A stretch of DNA of 64,000 bases. Origin: Marsupella aquatica. Its lineage: Eukaryota; Marchantiophyta. The stretch spans positions 1,860,001 to 1,924,000 of the forward strand of contig OZ316899.1 of assembly GCA_973895155.1 (NCBI GenBank), read 5' to 3'. Both the position numbers and the translations under genes were made by a program. Shown in pieces: positions 21,991-33,459 of the stretch. The number at the start of each line of letters is the position of its first letter. Positions within the stretch are counted from its first letter, which is position 1. Below the pieces are notes generated by a model, which saw only the letters and a list, made by a program, of their open reading frames with translations, searched no databases and was not told the DNA's origin.

Positions 21991-22543
21991 ATCAAGACCC
22001 CGGGTCCCTTGATCAGGTACATACGCACATGTCTTAAGTCGATAGCTAAATCAACCCCGGCTTAAGGGCTTTTAAGCCTTTGTACTGTCCGCCTTCAATT
22101 TGGATCCGATGATACGGGTATCCAAACCGGGCTTGCAGCCACTATCCGCAGCCTACACCCCGTGCATGGCTCAGATGATGCGTTGGCCAAGCATTCTCTA
22201 CCCATAGACAAGATTCATACAGGCAACTAAACTCACACACATACAATCTTGGTTTACACGAAGGAAATGGTGGGAAAAGACTTTACTTCAGAATCCGTCA
22301 TACGCATATACACGGTTGACTCGACATCTCTTGAGTAAACAAGCCCGACGGTAGAGTGATGTACACTACAACAGAGCCCGGCTCCGCACTCGCCCAACAA
22401 GCTTAGTCGTACCCTCCCTCCATGGTATCTCCTACTTACAAAGGCCAGGACTCCCCGCACATCCTACGGATACCCGGTTTTGAAACTAAAATCCCTCCTG
22501 CCTCTACCGAGGGGTGCACTAAATACTAAGAGCCAGGGTCCGG
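21991..22543. other. Transposon remnant, including an inverted F2-like 3' end
   Basis: No credible gene. From about 22,360 to 22,530 it matches the sequence at 31,083-31,260 in the same orientation (CTCCGCAC...AACAAGCTTAGTCGTA, GGACTCCCCGC, CTAAATACTAAG), which is the 3' end of F2 read backwards. So a second, inverted F2-like fragment lies directly against the F2 copy that starts at 22,544. Confidence 0.6.
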
Positions 22544-25500
22544 TGTGACGTTGCAGGTATGGTGGCTAATAAATGATTCGGCCTAAACACGCTTAGCACG
22601 CGCAGTAGAGGTATCTTAGGCCATAATTATTAGCATAACGACAGTATTTGGGTAGCCATTATGAGTAGGAAATCATTAGTCAATAAGGGGCGTTCGTATT
22701 CGGGCTGGCGGCGGGTCGCCATTTGCACGCCTAAATTGCAAGCATGTAATGGGCCCTCCCCTTTCCCCCTTGGGTCTGTATAACAAACTTTGGGAGGCGG
22801 CCACTGTCACGCGCTGACCCGGACTAGCGGAGTGGCCGGTACACTGCAAGCATGAAAGGCTCGGCCTATAAGCGATGAGGAGGGGATGGGCGATCGACGA
22901 GCTCTCAGGGTATAAAAAGGGGGCCGATCCTTTGCAGTGCACCAGTTCTTCAGTCCACGCGCCAACTTCGACCCTAGTTCTCTTGCTTATCTTTAGTTGT
23001 CTTCCATCTCCTCTGAATGTTGCACACAATCCTTTCCAGTTTGGCCATACGATTCTGGATGCAGTTCCGGTCTATCGGAGGGCACTTGGCTCACTTGTTG
23101 AAACATGCCAACCCACGACGATACAAGATCAAACGCGAGTACAAGAGAGCCATCCGCCTAGCAGGCCACCATCACTATCTCCTTAACTTTGATTACCCGT
23201 CCCAGAGCAAGCTTTATCGACCCAAAGAAATATCAGGGTACTTCTTCAATGGAGGCAAATATATCGGCTTCTGGGAGGCATTGCTTTGGCTCCCAGATGA
23301 GGTCTTCAATATCCCGGGCACGATCAACTTATAGCGGCATCACTTTGACCACATCCCCGCTTGGGTCCGGGACATCATCAACAGCGAGTCCAGCGCTACT
23401 CGATCTACAAGGGCGTCTACACTTGCATCAGAAAACCTCTACCAGCACCTACAGAATTTCATGGCAACTACACCATCGACCACCGGTGCCAGCCCAGCCA
23501 TGCCCGTACCCACACCAGTCCAGGCTCAGGCTCAGCCTTAGCCTCAACCTCAACCTCAACCTAGCGGATCCCCACCGCCGGTCGCCCCGCCAGTACAAGT
23601 ACGCTCCGTCGTCAACGCTGTGGACCTCAGCGACGACAAAGACGATACCTTACCCCTGCTCAGGCGGCCTAGAGGAGCAAGCATCCAGGGAGCTGGCACT
23701 ACATCACCCCTTCCCCAGGCCCGGACCCGAGTAGCGACTCCAGCGGATAACACGGTAACCGTAGCCTCCCCGGCCCCAATACTAACGGCAGTGGCACTAC
23801 CCATACTCGATCGGGAGGATGGGGAGGTGTCACCCTCCGCAAGCCATCACGGGAGCCAGTCTTGGGGAAAGAAGAGGAAGGAACCCGCAGCTGTATCCGG
23901 GCTACCCATGGCCACGGTAGCCGTGACCAAGGTAACAATGCATCGCATGGGGGAAAATGTGCATAAGAACATCCTCCACCCCAAACATGCGGTGTACTTG
24001 AAGACTCAGGGGTTTGAGCACCTCGCCTCTCTCCCCTGGAACACTTGTAGATACTACGGGGAGGATATGACGGAGTTTGTCAAGAATTATGATGACGTCC
24101 GTCAGCATATTCGGTTGTAGGGGAGGAATATGTCCCTCACAGAGGAGCAGCTTAGGATGATCTTTGGGCTACCCGAGGGTGGTCACCGAGTCGAATCACG
24201 GGCTCCCGGGGGCAAGGGAGCCAAGTACCAATCCTCAAGTTTTCCCTCCGAGGGGTCAGTGGACAATGGGTTCATGATGAGGACCTGCCTCATCCCCAAG
24301 ATAGCTGAGCGGTTGGAGTTCCAGAGGTATGCCCTCCACATGATGGAATCTCGGGCGAGATCTCTGCTGCCCAAGTTATCCAGGTCGAGAAGTATCAACC
24401 TAGGAAGTGGGCTTTGTACTTTGCTAAGAAGTTCCATGAAGAGATGGAGCGACAAAGGAAGTCGCTATACATCGGCAGGAAGGCGTATTTTGCAAGCCAC
24501 ATCGAGATCATTCTTGAGTGGTACGCCCGGTTTGATCAATGAACCCTTCCCCGGGTCAACGTAACTAAGTTGGTCCCGACTAAGTGGATCTTCCCGGCCT
24601 TGGAGAGACGGCCTCAACCCGAGGCCCAAAGTTTGGCGGCAACACAGGCCTCACCCATCCAACCTCCACAGGTAGCGGTAGCCGTGGCCAAAGAAGTACC
24701 AAAAGAGGCAATGATCGCAACCTTAGACGCGATCAACCAGGCCAGGCCTGGTACAGACGTTGGGGCGGTGGAGGCCTTGCCCGAGCCCGAGGGTCCAAAA
24801 GACCCACCAGTGGCTATTCCAGAGGACAGCCCGATGGTGGAGGAGGACACTCCAGCCCCTTCCAACACTACATCCACAGGGCTGGATGTCACTACCCCGG
24901 CTCCCACGCGAGTTAATGTCTGCCCGTGCCCAACTCCAGACGAGCATAACCTGGACCACCCGGAACTCTTTGTATAGGGTACATTTCTAAATGGGCTTCT
25001 GGGAGATTTCTCCCAACAGATAGCCTGTGTTACCGGGGAGTTCATGGCTTGGAAGGTAGCCTACTTCTTCAATCAGGAGTTGGTTACCGCAGTAAAGGCA
25101 GGTCGGGCTCAGTCGGAGGCCCTTCAGTGGATAGAGCGGTACCGGGTTGAGTCCATGTACCTAAAGGATGAAGTTGCGGCTCAAGAGGCTAAGCTTCTAC
25201 CACTACAACCCAAGGTTGCAGTCGCTGATGAATTGTTAGCAAATGCGCATGCCCTTACCGCCTTAGCCGAATAGGCCAAAGCCGGGAAGGAGGCCAAGAT
25301 TGCACGGCTCCGGACCCAGGTTGACAGTTTGAAGAATCAAATTGTCATCTGGCAGAAAGACCTAGAGGAGGCCGAAGAGCGGGCCCAACATGACACTACG
25401 GAGATTGCCACCCTGCAGGCCAAAGTGGCACGGCTTCAAGCCAAAGCCGAGAAACAGACCCAGGTGGTGGACAAGCTGACGAGCAACGCCCAACAACTGG

Positions 25501-25935
25501 AAGAGGCATGCCAGGAGGCAGTTGAGGAGATGGACGCGGCAAAGTAAGAAAATGAATCTCTGCTGGACTAAGTCCAGCTCCTCAAGATATGACGACAGAC
25601 TCCGTAGGCAGCGAGATGGCCACTCCCACTTGGACGGCTCTAGCAAGCGCACCAGACATTAGTGGAGGGTTAGACTCAGAATAGACTTAGGAGTAGCTAA
25701 AACAGGCTGGTAGGACAAGTGCCGGCCAGAAGATAGTGGCACTGACACATTAGCCAGCCTATATAGAATAGGTTAGACTAATAGGACAAGCAGGCACCAG
25801 CTTAGTAAGGATATAAGTTAGCGTAGATTCGGGCACGAGGCCAGGCCGGTCCTCAGCCCTTAGTATTTAGCGGCCCCCCAGTAGAGGTTAGGGGAGGGGG
25901 ATTTTAGACTCAGAGGTTGGCCATTCGCAGTATGC
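22544..25935 (+). mobile_element. F2, copy 1: TG-starting element, truncated at right
   Basis: It starts TGTGACGTTGCAGGTATGGTGG. The inverted copy ends at 39,185 with the matching complement, so the 5' end is defined by two copies. It is collinear with that copy until about 25,935 (GCAGTATGC) and then switches to MULE-B. TCCGG precedes the start; a matching right duplication is not seen because the 3' end is missing or moved. Confidence 0.7.
23017..25547 (+). pseudogene. F2 protein, broken
   Basis: Reading-frame pieces give an N-terminal region (GHLAHLLKHANPRRYKIKREYKRA, YFFNGGKYIGFWEALLWLPDE), a Pro/Gln/Thr-rich linker, a core with LPWNTCRYYGEDMTEFVKNY, then EEQLRMIFGLPEGGHR, SVDNGFMMRTCLIPKIAERL and a C-terminal coiled coil (DLEEAEERAQ...QVVDKLTSNAQQLEEA). 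The order LPW, IFGLP, x-NGF-x-x, coiled coil parallels F1, so the proteins are distant relatives. Stops near 23,331, 23,538, 24,118, 24,540, 24,975 and 25,272 and a frameshift near 24,350 make it a pseudogene. Confidence 0.7.
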
Positions 25936-26004
25936 ACTCTCTGGGGGGAAAATGTGTTTCTTGAGGAAGCATCGGGCCTATGGCTGCTAGTGTCAAGAGA
26001 GAAC

Positions 26005-26571
26005 TTAAGTTAAGATCATGATTACTATTCTAGATTGGGTAGCAGACACCACAAGGAATGGTTCTGTGGATGAAAGCACAACATCATAACCCTTTTCTCC
26101 ATACCTACGGACTATTGCCTCCTTGGGTCGAGTTACAAAATGAATATCTCCTAACGAGAAAGAAACGGAAGGTTCATCGGAGGGAGGTTTGTTGAGATCC
26201 ATCTCAATACAAGATAAAAATTGTGCAAGCCCGGGCATCACCACCGAGACAGGAAACAGGAAAACATAATTCTTGTTAACGGGAAAACAAGAACCTGTAC
26301 CATGAATGTTTTGAAGTTTTGAGCCCACATTTTAGCGAAAGGTAACACTTGATCGGGTTCCTTACAACAACTAAATGCAGTCACTTCTCCACCAAATATA
26401 CATAAACCATCGAGTGGGTCCCACCATACACTGGCTGCTGATACGAAACACACTCAAAATGTTACTTATCTTAAAAATATCATCGGAGTCGGAACTGTAT
26501 TCTATAATATCGCTAGGCACTAACAAAAAACAAACCAAGATTTCTAGCCCATTTAAATAAACTTCTTGCAA
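26005..26571 (-). pseudogene. Possible gene remnant at the left edge of MULE-B
   Basis: Minus-strand frames give IIEYSSDSDDIFK, then VWWDPLDGLCIFGGEV..FSCCKEPDQVLPFAKMWAQNF, then LNKPPSDEPSVSFSLGDIHF...RRYGEKGYDVVLS in a shifted frame. The composition looks protein-coding, but frames change around 26,300 and 26,450 and I recognise no domain. It could be a captured host exon or an accessory gene of the element downstream of the transposase. Confidence 0.35.
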
Positions 26572-26835
26572 AAATACTTACTAGTGTAAGAGTTTAGATG
26601 AGAAGAATTCCATTCCCAGAATGTTAAGAAACGGAAATTTTGGTTGCAAACACAAGTACTTTAAAGCATCCATCCGGCCCATGAAATGAAAGAGATTCAC
26701 TCAGAACGGGACAAACTTATGCTAGCGCCGGGCGCTAGCCATATATATTAACCAAATGTGATCGTTGAAAAGAAATGAAATGTTGCACATGCGACAAATG
26801 AGGTTGGAGCCGTTCAACATTACTAAATCTCTAGT

Positions 26836-29800
26836 CTATAAGTTTAGAGAATTCTGCCTAGCTAGAATGAGCCTCACCTCACCTACAGTCAAAATTGGTT
26901 GACTAGCCAAAGTTGAATCCACGACATCTAGTTTGAGGACGTTGGTATAAACCCAATATAGATGCTTGCAAGGCATGAAAGGCCGTCCATGAGAATGGCG
27001 ACAATAGAAGTCCTCACAAGAATAGCAGGGGAAAATACAAATCTGCACCCAGTAAGTGTTTGCCGTACGAAGTTTCTCTTGGGTCTGGATCTGAAATTGT
27101 TTGCCCCAAGGGTTTCCGATTGAAACATCAAACTGTTGAATCAGTGTCATCGGCTCCTTGTTTGCAGATTCAATTCTTTTGTTGTGTCCTTGTGAAAGAT
27201 TTGAACGTGGGACTGTATTTTTACCATTCCTACTCCAAAGGCGGATATTTGGCTCCAAGAGATTGATTTTCTCAGGGAAAACATTCACATTGATTCGCAA
27301 GTCAAATGGAGATGGAGGAGCCTGACGTCCGGCCTCTGGATTGATTGCAATCCCTTGCTGAGATAGGAATTGGACCTCAGCTTCCGAAAGATTTGTGCCC
27401 TTCAAAACGGGCAGGGTATGAGGAAACGGGGGAAGATTCACCACATTACGACGGGGCCGACTCTTATAGCATGCATTATTGGGACAGAACCAAATCATCT
27501 CAGGATGTGGTTCTCCCCTGAACATGCGATATCCTTTGACAACAATACCAACTACACCATCCGTTGACGGGTAACCAACCTTTTTTAGACGATTTTGACA
27601 GTCATCTCGATCCGATTTACCACCAAGAGATCCATTACATTGAGGCCCTGCACCATGTTTCATCACTCTTCACAGGTGCCAAGCACCTGGTTGCACATCT
27701 GTCTCCAACACAGATGAGTCATGGACAACCCTTTGGAGTTCGGAGGTGCACTTTGCGGTGCTACAGAAGACCTTGTCACCCTCCTCCACGGCGGAGTACT
27801 CCAATGACAGCCTTCTCTGATTTCGCTTTCCGACAGATCCACAACGCCAATGTTATCATGAACGGTCCCTCTGCATTCGGGGAGAATTTGGTCTTGTTTA
27901 AGTTTTTCCTCTTCATGCCTCGAGTATTTGGTGGTGTTACAAGAATAGTGTCATGCCGATGGGAGTCTTGTGCCGAGATGTTCCCAGAGGCCTGACCTTT
28001 CCTCTTCATAGACTTTGTTGTAACATCCCCATTGAGTGGACCACTCCTTTCCAGGTCGAATTCAGCCGCACCGGAAAGAAGCATATTGGAAGCATCTTGG
28101 AAAAGTTTTGAAGAACCTGCCTGGTCCGCCAAACGGAATGCCAATTCCCAAATTGTAGGTCCGGTTCCTCGATGAAGACCTCTCTTATACGCCGTGTATG
28201 CTGCAACTTGTGAGACACCCCTGTTTTGGTCCATCTCACATGCTTCGAATAGGCCAGCCTTTTTCTTAGTTTGCCAAGCCTTCATTATGGAATGCGCCGC
28301 CTCTGAAGTAGTACAGTTAGGAATCATAGCGCTTTCCTCCACGCTTTTGTTCTGCATCCACCATAGGAGCAAAGTTTAGGAAATATGAATTAGCCACATG
28401 TACATAAAATCAATGACACCGCCTGGCGCTAGCAACATTCAAACTAAATTTTTGTAAATTTAAGAAACAAGTGGTCCATTAATACTAGCGCCGGGCGCTA
28501 GTATCAAAAACCAGATAATGATGAACGAAACCTACGAGACCACACTAACTGAAAATAATGGTAGCGCCAAGCGCTAGTATGAGTTCGAGTGGTTACTGGA
28601 TGTTGAAACTCACCAAACGAATGAAATTTCCCCATTGACGCCATCGGACCACCCACCACGCCAACCAACCTTGGAGCATTCAACGCTTCCCTAGAACACA
28701 ATTCCCAGATCTCCACCATACATTGATATCCCTTGAAATTCTGTACGCTCCAAGAAATGTGGACGCGTTCCTTAAAGAGTCCCACATCTTCCGATGCTCA
28801 TCTCGTTTTTCTTCCAATACACCTTCAATCGAGTGACGATGAAACGATTGATAGAAGTGAAACGCATCCGATCGCTCCTTTTCTGGGTAGGATGTCCTCC
28901 GAAAAACACATTCCAAACAACATTCCATCCAGCTTGGGCATTGTCAGCCATGAATCCATGGATCACAACATTATCCAACCCATTTTCATGGCAAACCTCA
29001 ATCATCAATTTCCAGGCTTTCTCTAAAGACTCTGAATCTTCTGCTTTCAACTCACATGTGAAAATTGTGCAAAGAGCACGATAATTGTGATCATAAACAA
29101 GTGCGCTAAAAGTTATCCAATCTTTTGTCATCCTCCTCATCACATCAAAATTGACCCATGCCCCTTCCAATGGACCTCCAGGCTGCATTTGGCGCAACAA
29201 ATCAACTCCAGATCCATGCCCTTTTACAGTCATTTTGAAAATATGTGGCCTATCCTCTTTATAGCCTTGACCTGGGAGCATGTAACGTTGTAGAAAGGGA
29301 AAGATTATGCATTTATGCATTTCAACAAGAAACTCCAACTCACTTTTGCCTTTTTGGTCTTGCCGAACGCTTCGAAAAAGAGATGCAAACTTTTGAGGGG
29401 TCGAAACTACCATTAACGACTCCCGAATTTCTCTTTCCTCCAATTCACCAATGTCATTGTTGGACACACAAAGAGCCTTCCTTAAAGATCCAATTATAGC
29501 GTTCTTCAGACCTGATGGTGTGGCACACGGCGTAGCTTCATGTTGTTTCTTTATGAAGTTGTGAGCAATCTTTTCAGCACCACAAGAAAAAACTTTTCGA
29601 TTGGGATGAGCATGAGTTCCAACATGCACAGCAAGACGGGACATATGCTTACAAGTATCCGCGTCTAGAAGTAGTTGAGGGTACATATAAAAAAGCATTG
29701 CAGGACATGCTTAAGTACAAAAGGGTAATTGTTGGCAATAGTGACAAACTACGCCACCCTCGTCAATCATCTTTCCTACGGTATGTGGCCCCGCGAGTTT

Positions 29801-30657
29801 GGGTGTCCCATCCCAAGCTTTACAATTTCTTTGTTTCTTCCGCAAAAGATAATCACACTTCTGATTCTGACATTCTAGTGCTCCTGTACACGTCACTTTA
29901 CCAAATTCCCAGAACTTTTTCGGTTGTACATTCGCAGAGGTTGGAAATATTCGTGTCCAGAAGTAGCAGTCTTTCGGCCGATCCATGTCACGGAGTCTTG
30001 AACCTTTTGAAAGAAGACTTCTGCGGGAGGCAATTCAAATACAACGTTTCCATTGTATTTGCTTGGGAGGCAATTCACCTGCTCATGCTTGAAATCACAT
30101 GTTCGGATGAATCGCGATAGTTCACTATGGCCAGCTGATTTGAGAATAGCATCCATCGCACTTCGACGGTAGACAATACCTCCCGCAACACCCCCCGCAA
30201 CGTGTGTCTCCGCAACACCCCCCACAACGTGTGTCTCGAAAAGAAACTGACCTTCCAACTTGACCGAAGTTCCCGAATTGGGCGATTTTTGCGAATGAAC
30301 GGCAACATCCTCCTCATCACTATCGGAAAGGTGAATGACTGGAACCGGATGAATTTCATTCCTAACGGAATTATCTCAAAGATTGATATAGTATCTCTTC
30401 CGAGCATTCAGTTGCCAAAATCTGACTCCATCGTCAATATCAAACAATGCGTCACCAGCCTCATCTCCAGAAGCATCAACAGGTTTGATGGAAAGAATGT
30501 CATTGATGCCAATGTCAAATCTTCCACAAAGATAGTTCTCACTAACCTGTTTGTACGTGTCAGAAGAACCTAAAGGAATGCGTACAATCTCTCCAGTTCC
30601 AGAACGCAGAAGCACAACTGAATTAGACATTGCGGAACAATAATCCCAAATTGACAA
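26836..30657 (-). pseudogene. MULE-B transposase (DDE, SWIM zinc finger), broken
   Basis: The ATG is at 30,657 and the stop at 26,836. It parallels the MULE-A transposase with moderate identity throughout: Cys-rich segment (ECQNQKCDYLL...CHYCQQLPFC), KHMSRLAVHVG, FLQRYMLPGQG, VNFDVMRRMTKDW.TFSALVYDHNYRALC, GFMADNAQAGWNVVWNVFFGG (candidate second Asp), WWVVRWRQWGNFIR, an intron region with palindromes (28,416-28,577), then a SWIM finger CYSC...CKH near 27,030-26,965 and LTVGEVR at the end. A TGA near 30,374, a TAA near 29,712 and frameshifts near 28,790 and 27,780 inactivate it. The open stretch 29,698-28,772 (308 codons) is its best-preserved part. Confidence 0.8.
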
Positions 30658-31078
30658 ACAGAGAAAATGAGAGAATAGGAGAACATAACCCGACTTAAGT
30701 TAAGTGAATTCGTAACAAACTCTAGAAGAGTATCGTTTGTGAACGACAAAACGGGTACTAGTCGTAAAATGTAGAAACATAAATATCGTTTGTCGTTTTG
30801 CCAACATCACTACGTACTGGTAACATCAATAATATAGTTTGAGAAACATGATCAGATATTTACTAGCGCCCAACGCTACCATAAATAAGTCATGGAATTA
30901 AAACCTAAAAACCAAACTTCATATGCTAGTGCCAGGCGCTATCATTAATCCACTTCCATTTAAAGGTGAAAAACTCTATTAATTTTATTGGAATAACAAA
31001 AATGTCAAAAGACATTGAGTTTGTTTGATATAATTGTTGTTTATAGGAAATATACACGTATCAAATATAGTTAGCGCC
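30658..31078. promoter_or_regulatory. Upstream region of MULE-B transposase with palindromes
   Basis: AT-rich, no gene. It holds palindromes at 30,863 and 30,926 and a half site at 31,071. By analogy with MULE-A it should be the left part of a divergent promoter whose methyltransferase side has been lost at 31,078. Confidence 0.45.
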
Positions 31079-33459
31079 CGACAGCCAGGCTCCGCACTTG
31101 CCTGACAAGCTTAGTCGTATACCCTCCCCTTGGCACTCCGGTACTTCACCGAGTTTGGGACTCCCCGCGCGTACTGCGAATGGCCAACCTCTGAGTCTAA
31201 AATCCCCCTCCCCTAACCTCTATTGGGGGGCCGCTAAATACTAAGGGCTGAGGATCGGTCTGGCCTCGTGCACGAATCTACGCTAACTTATATCCTTGCT
31301 AAGCTGGTGCCTGCTTGTCCTATTAGTCTAACCTATTCTACACAGGCTGGCTAATGTGTCAGCGCCACTATCTTCTGGCCGACACTTGTCCTACCAGCCT
31401 GTTTTAGCTACTCCTAAGTCTATTCTAAGCTTAACCCTCCGCAAATGTCTGGTGTGCTTGCCAGAGCCGTCCAAGTGGGAGCAGCCATCCCGCTGCCTAT
31501 GGAGTCTGTCGTTGTCCGCCTTGAAGAGCTGGACTTGGTCCAACAGAGATTCATTTTCTTGCTTCGCCGCGTCCCTCTCCTCAGCTACCTCCTGGCATGC
31601 CTCTTCCAGTTGCTGGGCGTTGCTCGTCAGCTTGTCCACCACTTGGGTCTGTTTCTCGGCTTCGGCTTGAAGCCGTGCCACTTCGGCCTCCAGGGTGGCA
31701 ATCTCCGCCGTGTCACGCTGGGCCCGTTCTTCGGCCTCCTCTAGGTCTTTCTGCCAGATGACAGTTTGGTTCTTCAAACTGTCAACCTAGGTCTGGAGCC
31801 GTGCAATCTCGGCCTCCTTCCCGGCTTTGGCCTGTTCGGCTAAGGCGGCAAGGGCATGCGCATTTGCTAACAACTCATCGACGGTTGCAACCTTGGGTTG
31901 TAGTTGTAGAAGCTCAGCCTCTTGAGCCGCAACTTCATCCTTTAGGTACACGGACTCAACCCGGTACTGCTCTATCCACTGAAGGGCCTCTGACTGAGCC
32001 CAACCTGCCTTTACTACGGTAACCAACTCCTGATTGAAGAAGTAGGCTACCTTCCAAGCCATGAAATCCCCGGTATCCCGGGCTATCTGTTGGGAGAAAT
32101 CTCCCAAAAGCCCATTTAGAAATGTACCCGGTACGAAGAGGTCTGGGTGGTCCAAGTTATGCCTGCCTGGAGTTGGGCACGGGCAGACGTTAACTTGCGT
32201 GGGAGCCGGGGTAGTGACATCCAGCCCTGGGGATGTAGTGTTGGAAGGGGCTGGAGTGTCCTCCTCCACCATCGGGCTGTCCTCTGGAATAGCCACTGTT
32301 GGGTCTCTGGACCCTCGGGCTCGGGCAAGGCCTCCACCGCCCCGACTTCTGCACCAGGCCCGGCCTGGTTGATCGCGTCTAAGGTTGCGATCACTGCCTC
32401 TTCCGGTGCTTCTTTGGCCACGGCTACCGCTACCTGTGGAGGTTGGATGGGTGAGGCCTGCGTCGCCGCCAGACTTTGGGCCTCGGGTTGAGGCCATCTC
32501 TCCAAGGCCGGGAAGATCCACTTAGTCGGGACCAACTTAGTTACGTTGACCCGAGGAAGGGTTCGTCGATCAAACCGGGCGTACCACTTGAGAATGATCT
32601 CGATGTGGCTCGCAAAATACGCCTTCCCGCCGATGTATAGCAACTTCTTTCGCCGCTCCATCTCTTCATGGAACTTCTTAGTGAAGTACAAAGCCCACTT
32701 CCTAGGTTGATAGTTCTCGACCTGGATAACCTGGGCAGCAGAGATCTCGCCCCGGGGTTCCATCATGTGGAGGGCGTACCTCTGGAACTCCAGCCGCTCA
32801 GCTATCTCGGGGATGAGGCAGGTCCTCATCATGAACCTGTTGTCCATTGACCCCTCGAAGGGAAAACTTGAGGATTGGTACTTGTCTCCCTTGCCCCCGG
32901 GAGCCCGTGATTTGACTCGGTGATCGCCCTTGGGTAGCCCAAAGATCATCCTGAGCCGCTCCTCTGTGATGGACATATTCCTCCCCCGCAGCTGAGTATG
33001 CTGACGGACGTCATCATAATTCTTGACAAACTCCGTCATGTCCTCCCCGTAGTATCTACAGGTGTTCCAGGGGAGAGAGGTGAGGTGCTCAAACTCTTGA
33101 GTCTTCAAGTACACCGCATGTTTGGGGTGGAGGATGTTCTTATGCACGTTTTCCCCCATGCGGTGCATTGTTACCTTGGCCGCGGCTACCGTGGCCATGG
33201 GTAGCCCGGATATAGCTACGGGTTCCTTCCTCTTCTTTCCCCAAGATTGGCACCTCCCCATCCTCCCGATCAGGTATGGGTAGTGTCACCGCCGTTAGTA
33301 TTGGGGCCGGGGAGGCTACGGTCACCGTGTTATCCATTGGAGCCTGTGATGCCTAGACAGGAATCACTCGGCCGGTTAAGTGGGTAAAGCAGGAAGGCAC
33401 CCTAGGAACACCTTAGTATAGTGACAAAACAAGGAAAATATAAACAATTAGGGGCAACC

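Larger units (their letters stand above)
25936..31078. mobile_element. MULE-B: Mutator-like element, transposase half only
   Basis: It carries a transposase gene homologous to that of MULE-A (26,836-30,657, minus) and six to seven palindromes of the CTAGCGCC-N-GGCGCTAG family. On the left it starts where F2 copy 1 breaks off, near GGGGGGAAAATGTG. On the right it stops at about 31,078 inside a palindrome, where the inverted F2 copy begins. The expected divergent ParB-methyltransferase gene is missing. No target duplication can be assigned. Confidence 0.7.
26721..31078. repeat. MULE-B palindrome family CTAGCGCC-N-GGCGCTAG
   Basis: Sites lie at 26,721-26,739 (perfect 19 bp), 28,416-28,432 (left arm degenerate), 28,482-28,504 (perfect over 23 bp), 28,561-28,577, 30,863-30,879 and 30,926-30,942, and the left arm of a broken site lies at 31,071-31,078. 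The centre is a single variable base. Sites lie in the 3' flank, in the intron region of the transposase gene and upstream of its ATG, as in MULE-A, but the arm sequence differs after CTAGCG. Confidence 0.88.

Noticed and set aside
23189-23734. Alternative 181-codon frame in F2
   Set aside because: The parallel frame matches the F2 copy 2 protein (LLWLP.EVFNIPGTI); this one is an overlapping frame rich in Ser/Arg/Pro.
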